Source: RGIG4608 sp051867875
Lineage (GTDB): Bacteria > Bacillota > Clostridia > Oscillospirales > CAG-272
NCBI GenBank assembly: GCA_051867875.1
Contig: JBJDZG010000001.1
Coordinates: forward strand, 30,623-94,622
Direction: 5' to 3'
Length of the DNA: 64,000 nt
The notes under the pieces: model-generated
What the model was told of the DNA's origin: nothing
What the model saw: only the letters and a program-made list of their open reading frames with translations
Database searches by the model: none
Part shown: positions 43,456 through 51,041 of the stretch, piece by piece
Numbering within the stretch: position 1 is the stretch's first letter
Layout: each line of letters begins with the position of its first letter
Made by a program: the position numbers and the translations under genes

Positions 43456-45168
43456 ATGGCTAATAAAAACTATCCTTTGTACGAAACCACGGTATTTGAA
43501 GACTTCAGAGTAATGACTGAAAACGTGGCTAACAAATATCCGGACCGCATCGCGTATTCTTTTAAGGAAGACCCTCACAGCAAGGAAGTAACTAAAAAGA
43601 CCTTTGCAGAAACGAGAGAATATATCGTTGCCATGGGTACTGGACTTGTTGCCGAGGGCGTCAGAGAAAGGCATATCGCCATCGTCGGCGAGAGCTCTTA
43701 TAATTGGGTAACGTCATACTATGCAACAATGTCAATAGGTGCTGTAACCGTTCCGATTGATAAGGAGCTTCCCGCAGACGACATAAAAAGTATTATTGAA
43801 ACTGCGGAGTGCGATTTCGTGCTTTACAGCTCTGTAATCGATACGAAGATTCAGAAAATCCGTGAAGAACTTTCAATTCAGCCCGTGTTTATCTGCATGA
43901 GCGCTGCGACTAACCTCGAAGACGTCCTTATGCTTGAAGATATCGTAATCAACGGACAGAAGCTCATCGAGGATGGGGATAACTCATACTACGACTACGA
44001 GCTTGACCCCGATAAGCTTGCGAGCATCGTGTTTACGTCGGGTACGACGGGCAAAGGTAAGGGCGTAATGCTTACACAGACGAATATCGTTTCCGATATG
44101 ACTCAGGGTATGTACAATTTCAAAATTACGGATAAAACTCTCAACGTATTGCCGCCTCATCACACGTTCGGCTCAACGGTAAACTTTGTCGGACACTACG
44201 CACAGGGCGCTGAGGTTTATATTTCCAACGGTCTCAAATACATACTTACCGAGCTTAAAGAGCAACAGCCCACCCACCTTATTCTCGTGCCCCTCTTCGT
44301 AGAAACCTTCTATAAGAGAATTTGGGCAACTGCTGAAAAACAGGGCAAGGATAAGATGCTCAGAGCTCTTATCAAGGTAAGTAACGGTATGAGAAAGGTC
44401 GGTATCGACGCAAGACGCAAGCTTTTTTCGAGCGTTACGAGCGCATTCGGCGGCAAGCTTGAAATGATTATCTGCGGCGGCGCTGCACTTAATCAGGATA
44501 TTATTGATACCTTTGAGGGTATCGGTATCACAATTCTCAACGTCTACGGCATTACTGAATGCTCACCCCTTATCTCCTGCAACAGAAATGAGTACAGAAA
44601 GAAGGGAAGCGTAGGTATCCCGATTATCGGCGAGCAGGTCAAGATTAAAGACCCCGACGAAAACGGTGAGGGCGAAATATGCGTTAAAGGTCCTAACGTA
44701 ATGATAGGCTACTATAAGAATCCCGAAGCAACGGCAGCCGCTTTTGACGAAGAAGGCTACTTTAAGACGGGCGACTACGGTAAGCTCGACGAAGAGGGTT
44801 GGATTTATATTACGGGCAGACTTAAAAACCTCATTATTCTTTCCAACGGTAAAAACGTATATCCCGAAGAAATTGAAACCGAGATTTCCCGTATTTACGG
44901 CGTAAACGAGGTTATCGTATACGAGGGACTCAATGCGGACGGTTCAGGCAAGGACTGCATAGTTGCCGAGATTTACCCCGATTTTGACGCACTCAAGAGC
45001 CACGGTATTGAGGACGCTCAAAAATACTTCAAAGAGAACGTTCAGAAGATTAATCAGAACTCCGCTCCTTATAAGAAAGTATCGATTGTCAAGATTAGAA
45101 ACGAAGAGTTTGAAAAGAACACCTCAAAGAAGATTGTCAGATTTAAGATTAACAGAGTAGTTGAATAA
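43456..45168 (+). CDS. AMP-forming acyl-CoA/acyl-ACP synthetase
   Basis: An ANL-superfamily ligase of 570 residues: P-loop TSGTTGKGKGV (A3), YGITECSP (A5), YFKTGDYG (A7), RLKNLIILSNGKNVYPEE (A8) and the late lysine in NTSKKIVRFK (A10). The hinge and long-chain-like size suggest a fatty-acid substrate, but acyl specificity cannot be settled. GGAGATAA precedes the ATG and a strong terminator follows. It may be cotranscribed with glyQS (26-nt gap). Confidence 0.87.
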   Translation: MANKNYPLYETTVFEDFRVMTENVANKYPDRIAYSFKEDPHSKEVTKKTFAETREYIVAMGTGLVAEGVRERHIAIVGESSYNWVTSYYATMSIGAVTVPIDKELPADDIKSIIETAECDFVLYSSVIDTKIQKIREELSIQPVFICMSAATNLEDVLMLEDIVINGQKLIEDGDNSYYDYELDPDKLASIVFTSGTTGKGKGVMLTQTNIVSDMTQGMYNFKITDKTLNVLPPHHTFGSTVNFVGHYAQGAEVYISNGLKYILTELKEQQPTHLILVPLFVETFYKRIWATAEKQGKDKMLRALIKVSNGMRKVGIDARRKLFSSVTSAFGGKLEMIICGGAALNQDIIDTFEGIGITILNVYGITECSPLISCNRNEYRKKGSVGIPIIGEQVKIKDPDENGEGEICVKGPNVMIGYYKNPEATAAAFDEEGYFKTGDYGKLDEEGWIYITGRLKNLIILSNGKNVYPEEIETEISRIYGVNEVIVYEGLNADGSGKDCIVAEIYPDFDALKSHGIEDAQKYFKENVQKINQNSAPYKKVSIVKIRNEEFEKNTSKKIVRFKINRVVE

Positions 45169-45173
45169 AATAT

Positions 45174-45205
45174 AAAACCTGCAAGTGCACTTGCAGGTTT
45201 TATGT
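45174..45205 (+). terminator. Bidirectional terminator after the acyl synthetase
   Basis: AAAACCTGCAAG (45174-45185) pairs with CTTGCAGGTTTT (45190-45201) around TGCA, with T-rich flanks on both strands. Confidence 0.88.
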
Positions 45206-45544
45206 TTATTGTGCGGGCTTTATTCGGATAGCCAAAGCTCCGTATTTTTCAATTTTTTCGGGCGGATAATACTCATACATATCCGCAGGGTCCGCGTTTT
45301 CCTCGGGCAAATAACCGATTTCCGTCTTGTCGTAATGCTTGTAAAGCTCGTAAAAATCTTTGTAAACTTTAATCTCCGTAACGGTAACGCAAAACTCCTC
45401 GCCCGTTTCCGTATGCGAAAAAATAATGGTATCGCTGACCTTTATGTATTTTCTTCTCTCGTCGTTAAGCCTCATTTCAACGGACTTTTTGCCCGATTTG
45501 ATAAACTCAAACGGCGAGGGGTGCAAATTCATTCTGTATACCAT
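45206..45544 (-). CDS. ASCH-domain protein
   Basis: A 112-residue protein with an ASCH fold (RNA-binding-like beta barrel): MNLHPSPFEFIKSGKKSVEMRLNDERRKYIKVSDTIIF. Family members are proposed to bind RNA or modified nucleotides; the exact role here is unknown. The ATG 45544 lies one base after the rnhA stop without its own ribosome site, so it depends on rnhA translation. Confidence 0.8.
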   Translation of the reverse strand: MVYRMNLHPSPFEFIKSGKKSVEMRLNDERRKYIKVSDTIIFSHTETGEEFCVTVTEIKVYKDFYELYKHYDKTEIGYLPEENADPADMYEYYPPEKIEKYGALAIRIKPAQ

Positions 45545-45545
45545 A

Positions 45546-45983
45546 TTATTTGAAGCTGTCGGCAAAGTCCGTTGCGAGCTTGTCGCAACGCTCGTTGTAT
45601 GAGTGTCCGTTGTGTCCCTTTACCCAAACGAAGGTAACGTCGTGCTTCTCGATTAGTTCCAGCAGTTTTTCCCAAAGGTCGGGATTGAGAGCAGGGGATT
45701 TGTCAGCCTTCTTCCAGCCCTTATCTCTCCACGAATAAACCCATTTCTTCTGAATGGCGTCTATCATATATTTTGAATCCGAATAGAGTGTTACCTCACA
45801 TCTCTCTTTGAGTGCGGAAAGGGCGCTGATGGCGGCGGTGAGCTCCATCCTGTTGTTCGTGGTTGAGCTCTCCCCGCCCGAAAGCTCTTTTTCCTTGCCG
45901 CCGTAGACGAGAATTGCTCCCCAACCGCCCTTTCCGGGATTTCCGCGGCAAGCACCGTCGGTATATATATCAACGTGTTTCAT
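45546..45983 (-). CDS. rnhA: Ribonuclease HI
   Basis: Degrades RNA in RNA-DNA hybrids. The 145-residue enzyme keeps the catalytic residues D9 (YTDGAC), E47 (NNRMEL), D69 (YSDSKY) and D134, with a basic handle segment around WRDKGWKKADKSP. A promoter lies upstream on the minus strand, diverging from the GTPase operon. Confidence 0.96.
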   Translation of the reverse strand: MKHVDIYTDGACRGNPGKGGWGAILVYGGKEKELSGGESSTTNNRMELTAAISALSALKERCEVTLYSDSKYMIDAIQKKWVYSWRDKGWKKADKSPALNPDLWEKLLELIEKHDVTFVWVKGHNGHSYNERCDKLATDFADSFK

Positions 45984-46013
45984 AAAAATCTCCGTTTCCT
46001 TTGAATTAATAAT

Positions 46014-46042
46014 ATTTTACCATACATATTAAATAAAGTCAA
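46014..46042 (-). promoter_or_regulatory. Promoter for rnhA
   Basis: Minus strand TTGACT (46042-46037), 17 nt, TAAAAT (46019-46014), TGG extended -10. Confidence 0.8.
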
Positions 46043-46061
46043 TATTTTTTACCTGACAATG

Positions 46062-46090
46062 TTGACAATAAAAAATAATTGAGGTAAAAT
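46062..46090 (+). promoter_or_regulatory. Promoter for the COG0523 GTPase pair
   Basis: TTGACA (46062-46067), 17 nt, TAAAAT (46085-46090). No clear Zur-type dyad is seen in the flanks. Confidence 0.82.
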
Positions 46091-46127
46091 ATAAGGTAGA
46101 GTATTTTTTCGAAAAGGAGAAGAAAAG

Positions 46128-47306
46128 ATGAAAATTGATATATATTCCGGATTTCTCGGCGCAGGTAAAACGACGCTGATAAAGAAAATGATAGAGGAAG
46201 GCTACAAGGGCGAGAAGCTCATGCTTATTGAAAATGAATTCGGTCAGATAGGTATTGACGGCGGATTCCTTAAAGAATCCGGCATTAACATTACCGAAAT
46301 GAACTCGGGCTGTATCTGTTGCAGTCTTGTAGGAGATTTTTCTACTGCACTCAAAGAGGCAATCAATACCTACCACCCCGACAGAATCATAATCGAGCCC
46401 TCGGGCGTCGGCAAGCTTTCCGACGTCGTAAAAGCAACGCAGAGCGTCCTTAATGACGAGGTGGTATTAAACGGACTCACAACAGTTGCGGACGTAAATA
46501 AGTGCAAAATGTATATGAAAAACTTCGGTGAGTTTTTCAATAATCAGATAGCCGAAGCGAAGTGCATAGTGTTGAGCCACACGCAGACCGCGAGCGAGCA
46601 GAAGATATCGGAGTGCGTCGAGCTTTTAAGAAGCGTAAATCCCACGGCGAACATAATTACTACCGACTGGGACAAGCTTACGGGTAAGCAGATACTTTCC
46701 GCCATTGAGAGCAGTAATTCGCTTATGCAGACTCTTGAAGAGATGGAGCACGAGCACGAGCATCATCATCACCATCACGATGACGAAGAATGCGACTGCC
46801 ACGACCACGAGCATCATCACCATCACGATGACGAAGAATGCGATTGCCACGACCACGAGCATCATCACCACCACCACGATGATGAAGACTGCGACTGCCA
46901 CGACCACGAGCATCATCACCGCCACGATGACGAAGAGTGCGACTGCCATGACCACGAGCAGCATCATCACCACCACGATGACGAAGAGTGCGACTGCCAC
47001 GAACACGAGCATCATCATCACCACCACGCCGACGAAATATTTGAATCATGGGGCGTTGAAACCGCGCGCAAGTACAGCGAAAACGATATCTACTCAATCC
47101 TTGAAGTTCTTGAGGACGAGGAACGCTTCGGTATAATTCTTCGTGCCAAAGGTATCGTCGATTCAACCGACGGAGAGTGGCTGTATTTCGACTACATTCC
47201 CGGAGTTATCGACATAAGACGCGGCGCACCCGATATTATCGGTAAGCTCTGCGTAATAGGCTCGCATATAAACGAAGAGAAAATAAAAGAACTGTTTAGC
47301 ATTTAA
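46128..47306 (+). CDS. COG0523 (CobW-type) GTPase with an internal His/Asp/Cys repeat array
   Basis: A 392-residue G3E GTPase of the metal-chaperone family. Walker A is GFLGAGKTT (8-16), and the family metal motif CxCC is C62-I-C64-C65 in SGCICC. The nucleotide specificity motif (usually NKxD) reads SHTQ. Between the GTPase and CobW C-terminal domain (304-392) lies a long insert (residues 212-303) of five and a half 16-17-residue repeats, each a run of His followed by DDEECDCHDHE. It is likely a metal store or sink; zinc is the usual suspect in this family. AAAGGAGAAG precedes the ATG. Confidence 0.88.
   Translation: MKIDIYSGFLGAGKTTLIKKMIEEGYKGEKLMLIENEFGQIGIDGGFLKESGINITEMNSGCICCSLVGDFSTALKEAINTYHPDRIIIEPSGVGKLSDVVKATQSVLNDEVVLNGLTTVADVNKCKMYMKNFGEFFNNQIAEAKCIVLSHTQTASEQKISECVELLRSVNPTANIITTDWDKLTGKQILSAIESSNSLMQTLEEMEHEHEHHHHHHDDEECDCHDHEHHHHHDDEECDCHDHEHHHHHHDDEDCDCHDHEHHHRHDDEECDCHDHEQHHHHHDDEECDCHEHEHHHHHHADEIFESWGVETARKYSENDIYSILEVLEDEERFGIILRAKGIVDSTDGEWLYFDYIPGVIDIRRGAPDIIGKLCVIGSHINEEKIKELFSI
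46761..47036 (+). repeat. Coding tandem repeat, His/Asp/Glu/Cys-rich, about 50 bp units
   Basis: Five units of 17, 16, 17, 16 and 17 residues plus a partial one, consistent with 51/48-bp DNA repeats. Unit length alternates through a five- or six-His run. Third positions vary between units, showing they are kept for protein sequence. Slippage could change copy number. Confidence 0.9.
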
Positions 47307-47317
47307 TGGAGTTTAAG

Positions 47318-48265
47318 ATGAGAAATCAAATACCCGTATATTTATTTGTAGGCTTCCTCGAGGGCGGAAAAACACACATGATTCAGGAGTCCATGGAGGA
47401 CCAAAGATTCAACAGCGGTGAAAAAACGCTCATAATCTGTTGCGAGGAAGGAATAGACGATTACGACGTGTCCCGATTCTGGGGAAAAAATATATACATT
47501 GAAAGAGTTGAAAACGAGGAAAATCTTTCTACGGCATACCTCAGTGAAATCAGCAAAAAACATATAATCGACAGAATTATCGTTGAATACAACGGTATGT
47601 GGAAGCTCGATACGCTCTTTATGAATATGCCCGACTCCTGGGACGTTTATCAGTGCGTAATGTCTGCGGACTGCGCTACCTTCGATATGTATAACTCCAA
47701 TATGCGCGCGCTTATGTTTGATAAGCTTTCCGCGTGTGAAATGCTCGTTCTCAACAGAGCGGACGGGAACGTTGACAAAGAAAATATTCACAAAATAGTA
47801 AGAGGCGTAAATCCCCGTGCCGAGATAGTTTACGACTATCCCGACGGAAGAATTGAATACGACGATATTGAGGACGAGCTTCCTTTTGACGTCGATGCGC
47901 CTATAATAGAAATTGAGGACGGGGATTTTGCCGTCTGGTACAGAGATATGACGGAAGATATCGACAAATACGACAACAAAACCGTCAAATTCAAAGGACT
48001 CGTTGCACGCGATCCCTCGCTCGGCTCGAAATCAATCATAATCGGAAGACACGTTATGACCTGCTGTGCGGACGATATCACCTTTGCAGGACTTGTCTGC
48101 AACCTCAAAAAGGACAGTGCGTTAAAGACGGGCGACTGGGTGCTTCTCACTGCAAAAATCAAGATTGAAAATCATCAGATGTATCACACAAAAGGCCCTG
48201 TGCTCTATGCAGAAAACACGTCCTTTGCGGTAAAGCCCAATCCCGAGCTTGCAACATTCTATTAA
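47318..48265 (+). CDS. COG0523-like GTPase fused to a DUF1980-like domain
   Basis: A 315-residue protein whose N-terminal half is a GTPase with Walker A GFLEGGKT and an NRAD specificity motif, but no CxCC. The C-terminal part (about 205-315) resembles DUF1980/YcgQ: KFKGLVARD, IIIGRHVMTCCADDITFAGLV and TGDWVLLTAKI. DUF1980 proteins usually occur with a YcgR-type permease and COG0523 GTPase in zinc loci. ATG 47318 is chosen because GGAG is 6 nt upstream; ATG 47306 has none. It follows the His-rich GTPase by 11 nt, surely cotranscribed. No permease is next to it. Confidence 0.72.
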   Translation: MRNQIPVYLFVGFLEGGKTHMIQESMEDQRFNSGEKTLIICCEEGIDDYDVSRFWGKNIYIERVENEENLSTAYLSEISKKHIIDRIIVEYNGMWKLDTLFMNMPDSWDVYQCVMSADCATFDMYNSNMRALMFDKLSACEMLVLNRADGNVDKENIHKIVRGVNPRAEIVYDYPDGRIEYDDIEDELPFDVDAPIIEIEDGDFAVWYRDMTEDIDKYDNKTVKFKGLVARDPSLGSKSIIIGRHVMTCCADDITFAGLVCNLKKDSALKTGDWVLLTAKIKIENHQMYHTKGPVLYAENTSFAVKPNPELATFY

Positions 48266-48268
48266 CAA

Positions 48269-48288
48269 AAATTCCGTTTTCGGAAATA
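48269..48288 (+). terminator. Weak hairpin after the GTPase pair
   Basis: A short ATTCCG/CGGAAT stem around TTTT at about 48271-48286 with a following ATTACT; marginal. Confidence 0.35.
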
Positions 48289-48294
48289 TTACTA

Positions 48295-48323
48295 TTGACA
48301 TTTAGACTATTTTGTGTTATTAT
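48295..48323 (+). promoter_or_regulatory. Promoter for the DUF218-uvrBA operon
   Basis: TTGACA (48295-48300), 17 nt, TATTAT (48318-48323) with TGT extended -10. No LexA-type box is seen although uvr genes follow. Confidence 0.78.
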
Positions 48324-48359
48324 ATTAATGTAATATTTCCAAGAAAGGAAAATATCGAA

Positions 48360-49052
48360 ATGAAACAGTTTTTGCTTCAAGTAAAGGATTTTCTTATAAA
48401 GCATAAAAAATACATAGCCGAGAGTCTCATTTTCATCGGCTATGTTTTTGCGCTTATTTTGCTTTTTGCAATAATTGTGAACGTAAATATAGTGCTCAAT
48501 ACCAATGACAGTATATATACCCCGGACGAGGTTGAAGAGCTTAACGGTGAATACGACTGCATCTTGGTTTTGGGTGCGGGGGTTCGAGCTGACGGTACGC
48601 CTACGCCCATGCTCTATGACCGTCTGAAAACGGCGTTTGAGGCTTATCAAAACGTAAATTCACCCAAAATTCTGCTTTCCGGCGACAGTGAGCACTCCGA
48701 TTATACCGAAACGGTTACGATGAAAAGAGTGCTACTCGAAATGGGCGTAGATGAAGGCGCAATTATCAGCGACGGCTACGGACTCTCCACCTACGAGAGC
48801 ATCGTGAGAGCAAAAAACGTCTACGGAGCAGATAAAATCTTGATTATAAGTCAAAAATATCATTTACACAGGGCTATTTATATTGCAGAGGAGCTCGGTA
48901 TGGAAGCCGACGGCGTCGATGCAGGACTTCGCCCGTACAGAAAACAGCTTATTTACGACGCGCGGGAATTTCTTGCACGAATCAAGGATATGATATATGC
49001 AGAAATGTGCCCGGAGCCTGCGTATAAAGAAGTATGGGAGGAAATCGAATGA
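48360..49052 (+). CDS. DUF218 (YdcF/SanA-like) membrane protein
   Basis: A 230-residue protein with one N-terminal membrane helix (SLIFIGYVFALILLFAIIVNV) and a DUF218 domain: DCILVLGAGVRADGTPTPML, ILLSGDS, STYESI and ISQKYHLHRA. Family members affect the cell envelope, for example vancomycin exclusion by SanA in enterics. AAAGGA precedes ATG 48360; the longer frame has no ribosome site. Its stop overlaps the uvrB ATG (ATGA). Confidence 0.87.
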   Translation: MKQFLLQVKDFLIKHKKYIAESLIFIGYVFALILLFAIIVNVNIVLNTNDSIYTPDEVEELNGEYDCILVLGAGVRADGTPTPMLYDRLKTAFEAYQNVNSPKILLSGDSEHSDYTETVTMKRVLLEMGVDEGAIISDGYGLSTYESIVRAKNVYGADKILIISQKYHLHRAIYIAEELGMEADGVDAGLRPYRKQLIYDAREFLARIKDMIYAEMCPEPAYKEVWEEIE

Positions 49053-51031
49053 TAAACAATAAATTTAAGCTGGTTTCTCCATACGGTCCGACGGGTGATC
49101 AGCCCGAGGCAATAGCAAAGCTCACGGACGGAGTATTGCGCGGTGACAGAATGCAGACGCTTCTCGGCGTAACGGGCTCGGGCAAGACGTTTACAATGGC
49201 AAACGTAATCGCAAATCTAAACAGACCTACGGTGGTGCTCGCCCACAATAAAACGCTTGCCGCACAGCTCTGCTCGGAATTCCGCGAGTTCTTTCCCGAA
49301 AACGCGGTGGAATATTTCGTTTCCTACTACGATTACTATCAGCCCGAAGCGTATATCCCGGGAAAAGACGTTTATATCGAAAAAGACGCACTTATAAATG
49401 ACGAAATAGATATGCTGAGGCATAGCGCTACCTCGTCACTTTTTGAGCGCCGAGATGTAATTATCGTCGCGAGCGTTTCCTGTATTTACTCGCTCGGAGA
49501 CCCCGAGGAATATAAAAATCTCGTGCTCTCTTTGCGTCCCGGAATGGAAATGAGCAGAGAGAAACTAATAAGAAAGCTCATATCTATAAGCTACGACAGA
49601 AACGATATAAATTTTGTCAGAGATAACTTCCGCGTGCGCGGAGATACCGTTGAGATTTTCCCCGCATCGAGCGGAGATAAGGCAATAAGAGTTGAATTTT
49701 TCGGAGATGAAATAGACAGAATTTCCGAAATCAATACGGTTACCGGCGAGGTTTTGAGAGTTTTGTCCTACGTCCCCATATATCCCGCAACGCACTATGC
49801 CGTTTCCGATGAAAAAAGGGAACAAGCCATCTCAGAGATAATGCAGGAAATGAATGAAAGAGTGGCGTTCTTCCAGAGTCAGAACAAATACCTCGAGGCT
49901 CAAAGAATAAGCGAAAGAGTAAAATACGATATGGAAATGCTGCGCGAGGTAGGATTTTGTAGCGGAGTTGAAAACTATTCGAGAGTTCTGTCGGGCAGAC
50001 CCGAGGGAAGCACACCTTATACCTTGCTTGACTATCTTCCCGACGACTTTTTGCTCTTCGTGGACGAGTCCCACGTATCGCTTCCGCAGGTTCGAGGCAT
50101 GAGCGGCGGAGATACGGCGCGAAAGAAGAATCTGATAGATTTCGGTTTCCGTTTGCCGTCCGCATACGATAACAGACCGCTTCGCTTTGAGGAGTTTGAG
50201 GAAAAAATCAATCAGGCTATTTTCGTAAGTGCCACTCCCGGAGAGTACGAAAAGGAGAACTCAACGCAGATAGTTGAGCAGATTATAAGACCGACGGGAC
50301 TTGTGGACCCCGAGGTTACTGTCCGCCCAATTGAAGGTCAGGTCGATGACCTTATGAGCGAGATAAGAATACGCATTGCAAAGAACGAAAGAGTTCTCGT
50401 GACTACGCTTACTAAGCAAATGGCTGAGGACCTTACTGAATACCTTGAAAACAACGGAATAAAGGTTCGGTATATCCATTTCAACGTGGACACTATGGAG
50501 CGAATGGAGATAATCCGAGACCTTCGTCTTGGAAAATTTGACGTTCTCGTCGGAATAAATTTGCTTCGTGAGGGGCTTGATATCCCAGAGGTGTCACTCG
50601 TCGCCATACTTGACGCCGATAAAGAGGGCTTCCTCCGCGCTGAAACTTCACTCGTTCAGACCATAGGAAGAGCCGCACGAAACGCCGATGGTAAAGTAAT
50701 TATGTACGCCGACAGAATAACGGGCTCAATGGAGCGTGCTATCGCAGAAACTAACCGACGCCGTAAGATACAGAGCGAATATAACGCCGAGCACGGCATA
50801 GTGCCCAAGACCATCGTCAAGGGCGTGCGCGACCTTATTGAGATGGGCTCGCCCGATGAAGAACGGATATCAAAGAAGAAGCAAAAGAGTGCCGATAAGA
50901 TGACCAAAAAGGAAAGAGAAGAGCTTATCGAAAAGCTCACGAAGGAAATGCGAGAGGCTGCGCGTCATCTTGAATTTGAAAAAGCGGCGTTTTTGCGTGA
51001 CAGAATATCGGAAATCAGAAATAAGAAATAA
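49049..51031 (+). CDS. uvrB: Excinuclease ABC subunit B
   Basis: Damage-verifying helicase of nucleotide excision repair. The 660-residue protein has Walker A GVTGSGKTF, the beta-hairpin YYDYYQPEAYIP, helicase motifs (DESHV, QTIGRAARN) and a C-terminal UVR motif (LTKEMREAARHLEFEKAAFLRDRI). GGAGG lies 7 nt before ATG 49049. Overlaps the upstream gene by four bases. Confidence 0.98.
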   Translation: MINNKFKLVSPYGPTGDQPEAIAKLTDGVLRGDRMQTLLGVTGSGKTFTMANVIANLNRPTVVLAHNKTLAAQLCSEFREFFPENAVEYFVSYYDYYQPEAYIPGKDVYIEKDALINDEIDMLRHSATSSLFERRDVIIVASVSCIYSLGDPEEYKNLVLSLRPGMEMSREKLIRKLISISYDRNDINFVRDNFRVRGDTVEIFPASSGDKAIRVEFFGDEIDRISEINTVTGEVLRVLSYVPIYPATHYAVSDEKREQAISEIMQEMNERVAFFQSQNKYLEAQRISERVKYDMEMLREVGFCSGVENYSRVLSGRPEGSTPYTLLDYLPDDFLLFVDESHVSLPQVRGMSGGDTARKKNLIDFGFRLPSAYDNRPLRFEEFEEKINQAIFVSATPGEYEKENSTQIVEQIIRPTGLVDPEVTVRPIEGQVDDLMSEIRIRIAKNERVLVTTLTKQMAEDLTEYLENNGIKVRYIHFNVDTMERMEIIRDLRLGKFDVLVGINLLREGLDIPEVSLVAILDADKEGFLRAETSLVQTIGRAARNADGKVIMYADRITGSMERAIAETNRRRKIQSEYNAEHGIVPKTIVKGVRDLIEMGSPDEERISKKKQKSADKMTKKEREELIEKLTKEMREAARHLEFEKAAFLRDRISEIRNKK

Positions 51032-51041
51032 AGGATACAAA

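Noticed and set aside
46761..47036. CRISPR array
   Set aside because: The repeats have no unique spacers and stay in frame within a protein.
46626..47166. Open frames on the minus strand and in another plus frame over the His-rich repeat
   Set aside because: They are low-complexity by-products (Val/Met/Ala or Thr/Ile runs) of the repeat; only the COG0523 frame continues into conserved domains on both sides.
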